DNA of 64,000 nucleotides. Origin: an uncultured Eubacteriales bacterium. GTDB taxonomy: Bacteria; Bacillota; Clostridia; Oscillospirales; CAG-382. Within the stretch, counting starts at the first letter, position 1. Each line of letters starts with the position of its first letter. The notes beneath the pieces were generated by a model. That model saw nothing but the letters and a program-made list of their open reading frames with translations. It did not search any database and was not told the DNA's origin. The stretch lies in contig CAKSUT010000006.1 of assembly GCA_934502885.1 (NCBI GenBank), positions 62,001 to 126,000 on the forward strand. Direction: 5' to 3'. Of the stretch, positions 45,101 to 52,500 are shown piece after piece. A program made the position numbers and the translations under genes.

Positions 45101-46541
45101 TTTTGCTCGTGCTTCTGTATACAAGCTTTATCGTCGTATACTTTGCATCGTTCAAAGCGCTTCCTCCGCCGCCGGGAGAAACAGAACCGTTCGCTTCCAT
45201 ATCGGACTTTGTGGTTTCGTCATAATACTGCCATACGGGGTTTATCACAGTTTTGGTTCTGCCGAATTCATCAACGGCATCACCGCCCGTGCAGCGGTTG
45301 CCCGACGGTTGCAGTATACTTGCCTTCATTGCAAGAGGCTCTATGTCGGTCTTCTTTGCGCCGTTCACAAGCTTGAGAGTGCAGAGTCTCTCGGTCGTAT
45401 CTCCGGTTTTGTGAATGAACACCTCGGAGGAGCCGGTTGTCTTGTCGTAAGCCGTGCCTGCAAGGGACATACCGTCCATGTTGCCCGCACAGTGAATTTT
45501 GACTACGCCTGTTTCATACGCACCGTTAAGGTCGTACTCAAACTCGGTCTTGGAGGCGTCGAAGCCGGGAATTGTCTTGCCGCCGACCGTGATATCCTTA
45601 AGCGTGGGTTTGCCCTCGAACTCGGAGACGTGAGCCTTTGCGTCCTCGAGAGAGCCGAAGAGTCCCATGTAGCCTATCTCGACATAGTCGCTGAGGTGGT
45701 CGGAAACCTTTTCGCCGGCGTAAGGCCGGAACATAAATGCCCAAAGGTAGGGGAATTCCGCCGCCGCAAGAGTATCGGTCATATCGATGTAGACGGTGTT
45801 CCACGCATTTGCGGTCATTGTTTTGCCTTCGTCGTGCTTTGCGGTGAGAGACACGTTCTTGCTGTAGCCGCCTTTTCCGTCAGAAATGAAAACACTGCAC
45901 ATCGGAACGGTATTAGACGCAGTCTTGAGAACTATCTTGATTACATTCTCACCGGTCTTCGTTGTGAAAAATGCCGGCGCTATGTCGCTGTTCGGGTAAA
46001 CACTTGCGTCAGGGATAACTCTCTGATACTTTCTTTCGACAACGTCCGTTTCCATGGTCAGAGTGCAGCGCTGATCCTTTGGACCGGCTGTTCCGAACCA
46101 TATGTCTCTCGGCTCTGCGGCTTCCGCAAGGACAATCTCTTCGTCATCTGCTTCCGGGAGTTCTTCGTCCTTTGTTTCCTCTTCCTTTTCGGTCGTTACA
46201 GGTGTTTCTGTCTCAATCTCTTCCTTGGGAGTCACTTCCTCTTCGGGTACTGACTCTTCTTCGGGTATTTCCTCGGCTTCCTCGGACGGCTCTTCCTCGG
46301 TCACTTCGGGTTCTTCTTCGGTGGTGTTCTCGGATTCTTCTGAGGGCTGTTCCTCGGGGACTTCAAGCGCCTCTTCGGTTTCCTTTTCGGGTTCGGAGGG
46401 TTCAAGCTCGGTCTGCACCGTTTCGGCAACAGTTTCGTTCTCGCCCTCTGCTGCAAACACCGCTCCGCTCATACTCGACGCAATCATCGACGCCGAAAGG
46501 AGCATTGCAAGTATCGCCGCGCGGATTCTCTTTGCTTTCAT
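39141..46541 (-). CDS. Giant secreted multidomain protein: SGNH esterase, beta-helices, dockerin
   Basis: ATG 46541 has GGAGAG six bases upstream; an in-frame ATG at 46547 abuts that site. The product is about 2466 residues. Order: signal peptide (1-32); Glu/Pro/Thr-rich linker (35-140); two carbohydrate-binding-like beta domains (about 145-400 and 405-590) with short beta repeats; SGNH hydrolase (about 735-965) with GYLGGSVTAGTG, EINDAIGGTG, FIEMAINDVYDG and DGVHPSDAGY, giving Ser, Gly, Asn and the Asp/His pair; a jelly-roll domain; a right-handed beta-helix (about 1320-1640); an InlB-like repeat (about 1697-1765, YTFLGWSADG); a second beta-helix (about 1767-2190) with repeated VNGG turns; a CnaB-like domain (about 2290-2385); and a C-terminal dockerin. 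It probably binds and deacetylates plant or host glycans on the cell surface. Confidence 0.88.
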   Translation of the reverse strand: MKAKRIRAAILAMLLSASMIASSMSGAVFAAEGENETVAETVQTELEPSEPEKETEEALEVPEEQPSEESENTTEEEPEVTEEEPSEEAEEIPEEESVPEEEVTPKEEIETETPVTTEKEEETKDEELPEADDEEIVLAEAAEPRDIWFGTAGPKDQRCTLTMETDVVERKYQRVIPDASVYPNSDIAPAFFTTKTGENVIKIVLKTASNTVPMCSVFISDGKGGYSKNVSLTAKHDEGKTMTANAWNTVYIDMTDTLAAAEFPYLWAFMFRPYAGEKVSDHLSDYVEIGYMGLFGSLEDAKAHVSEFEGKPTLKDITVGGKTIPGFDASKTEFEYDLNGAYETGVVKIHCAGNMDGMSLAGTAYDKTTGSSEVFIHKTGDTTERLCTLKLVNGAKKTDIEPLAMKASILQPSGNRCTGGDAVDEFGRTKTVINPVWQYYDETTKSDMEANGSVSPGGGGSALNDAKYTTIKLVYRSTSKKVPSISLFSDGFAKNCSGKVVESVTADPGNWQTIIYENVMDVPMRWFMVNFADSNTETVDGTKKVISDVFEIGYVGAFGSVIDAMDYESDFEGEFTVSDVLVGGKSIGNVTTHEYDLAGLSDIPALTVKATGNTNSVKIKNGTLGTDGTAVSTVKKGSDTVVTVNFKNGSTDFIITGILVDGKAIADFDRATTTYNVALGYGASTPVVTYTHSGIESETAEVVTTNVDGGYKTEIRDGGTVLYTINFTVATEKPALINTLYKLNTEKKVTVGYLGGSVTAGTGSTSSEKTSWRALTREWFKSAFPNATVTEINDAIGGTGVIFGLFRAENRYFSKNGGKAPDINFIEMAINDVYDGVSGNTQYVYIESLVRKIYSSNPKADIVFVITGDSGRSAAEVASSTPVFGQAYTDLAAYYNIPIVYPFRELAIKIAGENGGNAVTSSDNAHWKKYFTDGVHPSDAGYAEYANTIVNYLEPNLPASYAPEASEYTEKVLPTEIYCVKNGKGDLLVDAYGFEPTKITNTEYFGGYAVETAGSYKPLRSRKAEQVITLKFKAGGIGIWTWSYGTNNGKNGTNITYSVDGGERKVQNIYRSYPNHRSYMLAEGLDPTKEHTIRIFHNDADAVLDIYYFYLWDFAEGTSYDDVAMSAVPYLDTTSDEVKAVTKAEVSVGETVKDLGFSFDKHEYTIPMTLVNGEYVITLAADAKTYPKLNVTLPDGYVGYTLTQAGEGGTGTNKAVLSLDNVGVYTFEFVLEGVPENYTVTSATTAFGSDAKITFDEATTQKLEIKRDDENEYTLYEAGVTEITGLSAGLYQMRYTDGENAGAEIDVRVWETYPENANVYYVTDGGTGDGKSPETPATTGNGFGNIVSNFKSAFSSYNDRTKVNYIVFLGSVTTNKNAIETDFAGFTDTVFTSEYGSMFYLKAHLKHKKINTDIGASMGRVTWKNIDVTIGNPENSSINGEIYYTAYGQPVTFDNFSIVGFAKNVNGTLRTKGMHINYFDDGAGTHTLTNPQPIIVNSPKLKIEGVRTSAYCGSGMNVTSDAYFVIEDATISEFGMGPHGNDNNASTTTGNVYGTINGGTIGTVYVGGINGGDKRILNGSALVVVNGGTIGRIKATAGNPTNDNALIVNNGLTYTVETANIDYYLKSGINGSANAVLDSETRTITKFTFETEKRYVYIDAGTANEKKLEVVDGKAEIAASELGVGTHTADYQNNDFVVKYDGGANKYATVPEQAEYANGDTIEAIADPTFANGEKYTFLGWSADGTNLITLPYTVSASTTLTALWGVDNTVIYVSDKSGHPDGGDDPSYPLGGAQASGTMFTAKKLDFVQVNTATNPVTVKSTDVVDGYTFGNQSVNTSAYVNANGKLTNGGTLIVTDEMIVTGSGAAGTVTVKGLDENSVAYIVGGTDIPKGDRIYTDIKVLNVYTDEAVIRTGNYNVTFTDTAYVGNGYYEIDGKPYYYLNGRSYGTNVYFLYATGSGYTAGGSGFISAFVPYETSAPYYGYKKASTTPRIGVYNYNGNIAIGSSSATVGAGNVGMLLTGANYNNGYAKLVNAVNGDRTVMVNGGYVETIAAGHMAYYNGIGRMIINGGTVANLLLGANQSNNTANGQSATFGLIYATVNDGKVSNASMTGTLQPGVPVTARETYSTAFTENIKSYKRMGVSVLEVNGGTVGKVTSSNANADVLTRVIINNGGTFTTAPATSVYDYYAESDGTVVIGAEVDTSATYTYENDSVVYPLGEKYSFTGFEVAVNGTKTRDKLKITKVTTDGETELATVDLVDGKATVAKETLGGTGSYKFSAYNSAGDEAELPVKIYIDRKSSATPSAQSYMRIAIYETGTNNLVKSVVVEGADTKTQTETDADGKVKYYIEANALLGTLPAAGNYDVKIEKNGYLASTIFKNVSAAYLGGVTDISVSELIPGDIKDSFDAVCGNGRVDIDDFIRVIRGFDPNASENLQAAVDINEDGHVTIEDLVLIKNNFGKTSD

Positions 46542-46587
46542 AACCATCTCTCCTTTTATTTGATAAAGAATTTTATTACACAGATAC

Positions 46588-46616
46588 ATTATAATACATA
46601 ATACAAAAAAAGTCAA
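46588..46616 (-). promoter_or_regulatory. Sigma-A promoter of the giant 2466-residue protein gene
   Basis: On the minus strand TTGACT (46616-46611) and TATAAT (46593-46588) have a 17-bp spacer. Confidence 0.85.
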
Positions 46617-46748
46617 GCGAAAAAGCAACGATTTTGTTATATTTTTCATTGAAAGTATGCTTTTTTGATAAGATTTTTAAAGAACATGAATTTTGTTGAC
46701 AAATTTAACAAGAAAACTCACACTTTTTCTTTCCCACTGCTGTTAGCC

Positions 46749-46778
46749 TTGACAAACCGTGGGGGTGCGGAGTATAAT
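46749..46778 (+). promoter_or_regulatory. Sigma-A promoter of the CDF transporter gene
   Basis: TTGACA (46749-46754) and TATAAT (46773-46778) have an 18-bp spacer, 35 bp before the start codon. Confidence 0.83.
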
Positions 46779-46812
46779 ATACAACAATAACGCAAACACG
46801 GAGACAAGATTT

Positions 46813-47976
46813 ATGAAGAAAATATCCGAAACACTGAAAATTTACCGTGACGATCCGAGAAATCCGTCAATTCGTGAGGCAATGGGAACATACGCCGGTG
46901 CCGTCGGCATAATGTCGAACGTCTTTCTCTTCGCCGTGAAAATGGCGGTCGGAATGCTGTCGGGAAGCATCTCCATAATCGCCGACGCCATAAACAACCT
47001 CTCGGACTCCGGTTCGTCGCTCATGACGATAATCGGTTTCAAGCTTGCGTCGAAGCCCGCCGACAAGGAACACCCTTTCGGTCACGAGCGCATGGAGTAT
47101 CTGACCGGACTTTTTGTCTCGGCGGCGATAATCATAATCGGCTTTGAGCTGCTGACAAGCTCTTTCGAGAAGCTCTTCTCCCCCGAAAAGACGGCTTACT
47201 CCGCAGTATCTGTTGCGGTTCTCGTGCTGTCGGTAGCGGTAAAGCTCTTACAGGGACGATTCTACCGCAGAGTAGGATTTCGCATAAACTCCGAAGCTCT
47301 TCTTGCGACCTCGCAGGACAGCTTCAACGACGTAATCTCGACAGCGGCGGTTCTTGTCGGTGCGGTAATCACCATGCTTTCGGGACTCGAGCTTGACGGC
47401 TACATAGGTATTGCCGTGGCGTTGTTTATTATGTATTCGGGCGTGAAGCTTGTTATCGAGACAGCCGATCCGCTCATCGGCAAAGCCCCGGACAAGGAGC
47501 TTGTGGATAGAATCGTCGGCGGAATAAAGAAGTATGACGGCATACTCGGCTTTCACGACCTTGTTATTCACTCATACGGTGCGGACAGATGCTTTGCGTC
47601 GGTACACGTCGAGGTTCCGGCGGAACGTGACATACTCGAGAGCCACGAGATAATCGACAACATAGAGCACGATTTTCTCACGAAGATGAATATTCACCTT
47701 GTAATTCACCTTGACCCGGTCGTCACCGACAGCGAGGAAACCGACGAAGCGCAGAGCCTTGTCTACACCGTGATAAAGTCGATATCCCCGGAGATAACCA
47801 TGCACGATTTCCGCGCCGTGTTCGGAAAAGGGCACTCCAACCTCATTTTTGACATATGCGTTCCCTACGGTTTTAAGTACAGCGACGACGAGCTGAAATA
47901 CATGATTGACAAGCGTGTCAAGGAAAAACGCTCGGACTTTCACACCGTCGTGACCGTCGATAAGCAGTTAGCGTAA
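46813..47976 (+). CDS. Cation diffusion facilitator (CDF) transporter, probably Mn(II) efflux
   Basis: CDF proteins export divalent cations by proton antiport. ATG 46813 has GGAGACAAGATTT upstream; the product has 387 residues. Six membrane helices are followed by a cytoplasmic metal-binding domain. The transport site in helix 2 reads INNLSDSGSS (NxxxD) and in helix 5 SQDSFNDVIS (DxxxD); this N/D combination is typical of the Mn-CDF group, while Zn members have HxxxD. The C-terminal region (FHDLVIHSYGADRCFASVHV, SHEIIDNIEHDF) has the His/Asp pattern of the regulatory domain, with an extra second half to about residue 387. It is a single gene. Confidence 0.9.
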   Translation: MKKISETLKIYRDDPRNPSIREAMGTYAGAVGIMSNVFLFAVKMAVGMLSGSISIIADAINNLSDSGSSLMTIIGFKLASKPADKEHPFGHERMEYLTGLFVSAAIIIIGFELLTSSFEKLFSPEKTAYSAVSVAVLVLSVAVKLLQGRFYRRVGFRINSEALLATSQDSFNDVISTAAVLVGAVITMLSGLELDGYIGIAVALFIMYSGVKLVIETADPLIGKAPDKELVDRIVGGIKKYDGILGFHDLVIHSYGADRCFASVHVEVPAERDILESHEIIDNIEHDFLTKMNIHLVIHLDPVVTDSEETDEAQSLVYTVIKSISPEITMHDFRAVFGKGHSNLIFDICVPYGFKYSDDELKYMIDKRVKEKRSDFHTVVTVDKQLA

Positions 47977-47999
47977 AGTTTACGGTAAACACACAAACA

Positions 48000-48033
48000 G
48001 AGCCGCTTTTGAGGTGCGGCTCTTATCTTTTTG
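48000..48033 (+). terminator. Terminator between the CDF and rubrerythrin genes
   Basis: GAGCCGC/GCGGCTC forms a 7-bp stem followed by TTATCTTTTT, after the CDF gene and facing the converging rubrerythrin gene. Confidence 0.65.
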
Positions 48034-48073
48034 CCTATCTTAATTTGTGTGCGTCTTGCGCACTCCTGCGCCT

Positions 48074-48613
48074 TTACGCTTTCGAGAACTCGCCTTTTCT
48101 GTGGGAGCAGAGGGGACATCTGTCGGGAGCGTTCATGCCCGTGACTCTGTAGCCGCAGTTGCCGCACTCCCAGACGGTGTTCTCACTGCCCTCGTAGCGG
48201 TCGCCGTTCTCAAGATCCCTTGCCGTTGCGGAGAGCTTCTCACAGTGCGTTTTCTCAACAGAGCCGACCTGACGGAGCTTCTCCGCTATTTCGGCAAAAC
48301 CCTCGTCCTCCGCAACAGATGCGTACTCGGGGTACATTGTCGTGCTTTCGTACTCCTCCCCTGCTTCGGAGGCAAGCACGTTTCCGAGGTCGTCCGAGAT
48401 ATCACCGAGATACTCCATCCAGATGCGCGCATGTTCCTTTTCGTTGTCCGCCGTTTCCTCGAACTGCTTTGCAAGGACATGATCGCCGTTTCTGTGCGCC
48501 TCGTCGGCAAAAATCATGTACCGTGTATGAGTAAGCGCTTCACCGGCAAGTGCGTCTCTCATGTTCTGCTCTGTTTTGGTGCCGGAAAGTCCGGACTTTA
48601 CTTCGTTATTCAT
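48074..48613 (-). CDS. rbr: Rubrerythrin
   Basis: Rubrerythrin reduces hydrogen peroxide in anaerobes with electrons from rubredoxin or a similar donor. ATG 48613 follows AGGAG; the product has 179 residues. The ferritin-like four-helix bundle shows ALAGEALTHTRY and EETADNEKEHARIW (first Glu and ExxH), and the second pair EDEGFAEIAEKLRQVGSVEKTH. The C-terminal rubredoxin-like domain has WECGNCGY and CPLC for a single Fe. Its own promoter is unclear. Together with FeoAB and the DtxR regulator it fits an anaerobe that manages iron and oxygen stress. Confidence 0.95.
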   Translation of the reverse strand: MNNEVKSGLSGTKTEQNMRDALAGEALTHTRYMIFADEAHRNGDHVLAKQFEETADNEKEHARIWMEYLGDISDDLGNVLASEAGEEYESTTMYPEYASVAEDEGFAEIAEKLRQVGSVEKTHCEKLSATARDLENGDRYEGSENTVWECGNCGYRVTGMNAPDRCPLCSHRKGEFSKA

Positions 48614-48750
48614 ACATTTATCTCCTATCGTGCAGGTATTTGATGTATTTCGGACAAGAGTTACGTCCGATCGATATATTCTATGCCGGCGGAGATTTGT
48701 CGTTACCGCAAGTCTTCGGTCGATTTTTGCATTATACGTCCAAACAACGC

Positions 48751-48788
48751 AAAAAAGCCTGCCGCAGACGCTTATGTCCCCGACAGGC
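48751..48788 (-). terminator. Intrinsic terminator after the pseudouridine synthase gene
   Basis: On the minus strand GCCTGTCG/CGGCAGGC with a 16-nt loop is followed by six T. Confidence 0.8.
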
Positions 48789-48797
48789 ACTTATTTT

Positions 48798-49505
48798 TTA
48801 CGATTGTTTTGAGAGCGCATCAACTTCTTCGTCGGTGAGAGTCCTCCACTCGCCCCTTGAAAGAGTACGGTCGAGGTCGAGTCCGCAGAAACGTATACGC
48901 TCAAGTGCGGTGACGTGCTTTCCTATGGCGATGCATATGCGCTTTACCTCATGGAAGCGTCCCTCGGTGACGGTGATGACCGCCTTGTTCGGCTCACCCT
49001 CGACAAGCTCCATTTTCACGGGGCAGGTTTTTCCGTCGTCGAGCATAACCCCGTCCTTCACACGCTCCGGGTCGTCTGCGTCAAACGGAATATCGCACTC
49101 GGCAAGGTAGCTCTTTTCGCAGCGGTTCTTCGGCGAAAGAAGCTTATGTGCAAGTGCGCCGTCGTTGGTTAGAATGAGAAGTCCCGTCGTGTCCTTGTCA
49201 AGCCGCCCTGCCGGGAAAATATTCTTCGTGAGATATTCGTCGGGAAGAAGCGACAGCACCGTCTTGTCTCTGAGGTCGTCCGTTGCGCTGATAAGTCCTG
49301 CCGGCTTATTCATCATAATGTATATGAAACGCCTTGCGTTTATCGGTGCGCCGTCAACGGTAATCTCTGCGTTTTCTTCGAGTTTTGTGTCGGGCTTCCG
49401 TAGCACCTCGCCGTCAACGGCAACACGCCCGGAACGTATGAGTCCCGTTGCGTCTTTTCTCGTACACGGCAGTGAGCCGGAGAGCAGTTTGTCAAGTCTT
49501 ATCAC
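48798..49505 (-). CDS. RsuA/RluB-family rRNA pseudouridine synthase
   Basis: This 235-residue enzyme starts at GTG 49505 after AAGGAG. An N-terminal S4 RNA-binding domain (MIRLDKLLSGSLPCTRKDAT, SGRVAVDGEVLRKP) is followed by the catalytic domain with IMMNKPAGLISAT, FPAGRLDKDTTGLLILTNDG (catalytic Asp) and VTEGRFHEVKRICIAIGKHV. Length and layout fit RsuA (16S position 516) or a close relative; the target position cannot be fixed. It is a single gene between the second giant gene and rubrerythrin. Confidence 0.93.
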   Translation of the reverse strand: MIRLDKLLSGSLPCTRKDATGLIRSGRVAVDGEVLRKPDTKLEENAEITVDGAPINARRFIYIMMNKPAGLISATDDLRDKTVLSLLPDEYLTKNIFPAGRLDKDTTGLLILTNDGALAHKLLSPKNRCEKSYLAECDIPFDADDPERVKDGVMLDDGKTCPVKMELVEGEPNKAVITVTEGRFHEVKRICIAIGKHVTALERIRFCGLDLDRTLSRGEWRTLTDEEVDALSKQS

Positions 49506-49526
49506 GGATTTTCTCCTTACCTTACT

Positions 49527-49560
49527 TAAAAGTACTCCGCCCCATTGAGAAGCGGAGTAC
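49527..49560 (-). terminator. Intrinsic terminator of the 1915-residue protein gene
   Basis: On the minus strand GTACTCCGC/GCGGAGTAC flank an 11-nt loop and are followed by TTTT, 33 bp after the stop codon. Confidence 0.78.
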
Positions 49561-49592
49561 CCGATTGCTTATTTCATGAACGCAATGTCACG

Positions 49593-52500
49593 TCAGGGAG
49601 TGATATTGTAGCCGGTCTTGCCGAAGTTTCTGCCGATTACAGCCATATCGTCGATTGTAACCTTGCCGTCTTCGGTGATGTCGGCTTCCTTGATGTAGTC
49701 AGTGCTTGCGGAAACGGAATCGTCGAAGCCTCTGAGTATTCTTACGAAGTCTTCGAGGTCAACCTTTTCGTTCTTCTTAGCGGCTACTGAATCGTAGATA
49801 TCGCCGCCGAATGCGGTTGCGGTATCAGCCGTCATCATGTCAACATCATCCGCTACCGTTACATCAACCTTTACGGTGAGGTAAGCGGTCTTGGAGAATA
49901 CGAACTCGTACTCGCCGGGAGCAAGCTCAACGGAGTATGCTGTTGTGAGGTTGTCGATCTTTTCATCAAGTGTGAGAGTCTTTACGAGAGCATTTGTGTT
50001 CTTATTGTAAACGTTAAGCTCAGCCTTCTTCATGCTTGCGTCAACTGCGCCAAGTCTCTCGGAAGCAATGTAAGTACCGTTTACAGTAACGACCTTCTCG
50101 ATCACATTCTCGGTTACGTACTGAACAGCGATAGGCTTATTCTTGCCGCCTGCGAGAGGATCGGTTGCGTCCATTGCCGTGTAGAGGGTGGTGTTGTTTG
50201 CTACGTCGTAGTACTTGCCGTCGCCGAAGTCTGCGGTGAGAACTGCGTTGCCGAATCTTTCGTTTGCGGTAAGCGTCTCAAACGCCGCCTTGTCAAGCAC
50301 CTCGAATGTGAATGTGCCGAGCTTTACGGGTGCGGCCTTAGCGTCGATTACGTAGTTACCGCCCATAGCGTTCTTCGGCATATAAACGTCTGCGTAGATT
50401 CCGTTTGCGGCGTCATTTACGCTGTAGTCGGCGAGGGAGAACTTTTCAGCCTTGTCGCCGTATGCGAAGTTAACAAGCTTGAGAGATGCAGGATACTTAA
50501 TACCGAACGCACCGACGTTGATAGCGTCGCCTGTTACAAAGAGGTCAACGACGTAAGAGCCGCTGTGAACTGTGTAGGTAGCTTCGCCGTAGTAGTAAGC
50601 TGCGTCTTCAGCCATGTATACGGGGTAGAAGCTTACAGGACCCGTTACGGTGTACTTAGCGCCGCCTGCGTACTCAACGGATCCGCCGTCAACCGTTGTC
50701 CAACCGATGAAATTCATGCCGGCGGGGATAGTTCCGGGAGCGTCGGGAAGCGTGATTACGGAACCGCCTGTGTAAGGAGTGGTACTGCCGTCGATTACAA
50801 CGTCATACTCGATACCCTTGAAGTAGGATACGAATGTGAGGTTGGACTTAACTACGATTGCTGTGCCTGCGGCAACGAGCGAGTCGTCATCCATGTTCTT
50901 CCAGCCTGCGAACGTCATGCCTCCGGGAACTGCACCGGTGTACTCAGGGGCTGTTACGGAGGTGCCGTATTCAACGTCGTTCATAACGGTTTCGTCGAAC
51001 TTAACGGTGAACTTGAGAGTCTCCCAAGCTGCCTCATATGTTGCACTGCCGGTAATCTCGTACTCGGTTTCAGCCGCAACGATCGTGTTGTCAGCGGTGT
51101 TCTTCCAGCCGATGAACTTCTTGCCCTCTTCAGCTGCCGGAGCTGCGGGAGTCGTAATCTTTGTGCCGAGAACACCCTTGAAGGTTGTCTCGCCGAACTT
51201 AACCGTGCCGCCGTCTCTCCAAACAATAACCTCGGCAAGGTCGAATACCTTTACTTCGTTGTCATCGAAGTCGGAGGAGGGTCTGATAATTACCTTTGCG
51301 TTTTCGGTGGTGAGGGCTGCATCAAAAGTGAGATACTTAAATACGCCCTCTGCGCCGCAGGACTCAGCGATGAGCTTACCGGACTTGTCGCCGGCCGAGA
51401 CATAGTATGCTCTGTTTTCGCTCTTCGCACCGTAACGGATAGTAACATGATAATCAGCGTCGTTTTCAACGATGGATGCGAAGTCGTATTCCATCTGACC
51501 CTCGCCCTTGTACCAGAGTACTTCAACGCCGTTCTTTACGGCTGTACCCTTCTTGGAGGTGTCGGTGGTTTCTGCGCCTGTCTCAACTCCGTCCTTAGCC
51601 GCAATAACCATGCCTACAGCGTTTTCTTCAACGTAGGGGTTAGCGTCCGCAAATACAACTGCGCCGTTGAATGCGGGATCGTCTACGGGGCCGTCGGACC
51701 ATGTTGCTTCGTAGGTAGCGTTGCCCTTTACCGTAAACGCTGCTGCAGCGGCAATTATGTCGTTTTCGTCAGCCGTATTCTTCCAGCCTGCGAATACCTT
51801 GCCTTCCTCACCGACCGGAGCGTCGGGAGCAGTAAGAGTTTCGTTGTAAATTCCGTTGAGCGTCTGTTCACCGAACATAACGGTATAGGTGATATTTGCA
51901 AAGGAAGGAACAAGCGTCATGTCCTCGGTGATTGCCGAAAGGTCAACAAGCTCCTCCGTACCCTGCTTAACCCAACCCTTGAACTCCATGTGTTCGGGAG
52001 CGGTTACGTCCGTAGGAGCGGCAACAGCAACGCCGTTCTTACCGTATACGGTCTTTGCGGTTTCGCCGTAAGCGAAGGTTACCTTGTAGTCGGCATAATC
52101 AAATGCGTATGTGCCGCTCTCAGCGAAGGAGAACGCCATTGAGCCGAACCAGTTTTCGGGCAGAATCTCGTTTCCGTTGTAGAGGTAGTACTTCTTGCCA
52201 TCGGGGTACTTCTCAACCGTGAACTCGCCGACCTTTGTTACGTCGGCGTTGTGGTGGAATACGAAGCCCTCGCCGCCGGAGAGAACGAACTTCTTGTAGG
52301 TGTTGCCGTCGTTTGCTGCGGCAACCGTTGTGGTTACAACCTTTGCGCCGTCGTTGAAGATAGCGGCGTAGTCAGCGTTGTGAGCCTCGATAGTGCCCAT
52401 GCCGAGACCTGTAACGCCCTTGCCGTTTACTTCGATTCTTGTGTAGCCGGTGATTGTACCCTTGCCTGTGCCGCTGTCGTTGCCGACATTGACGCCGCCG

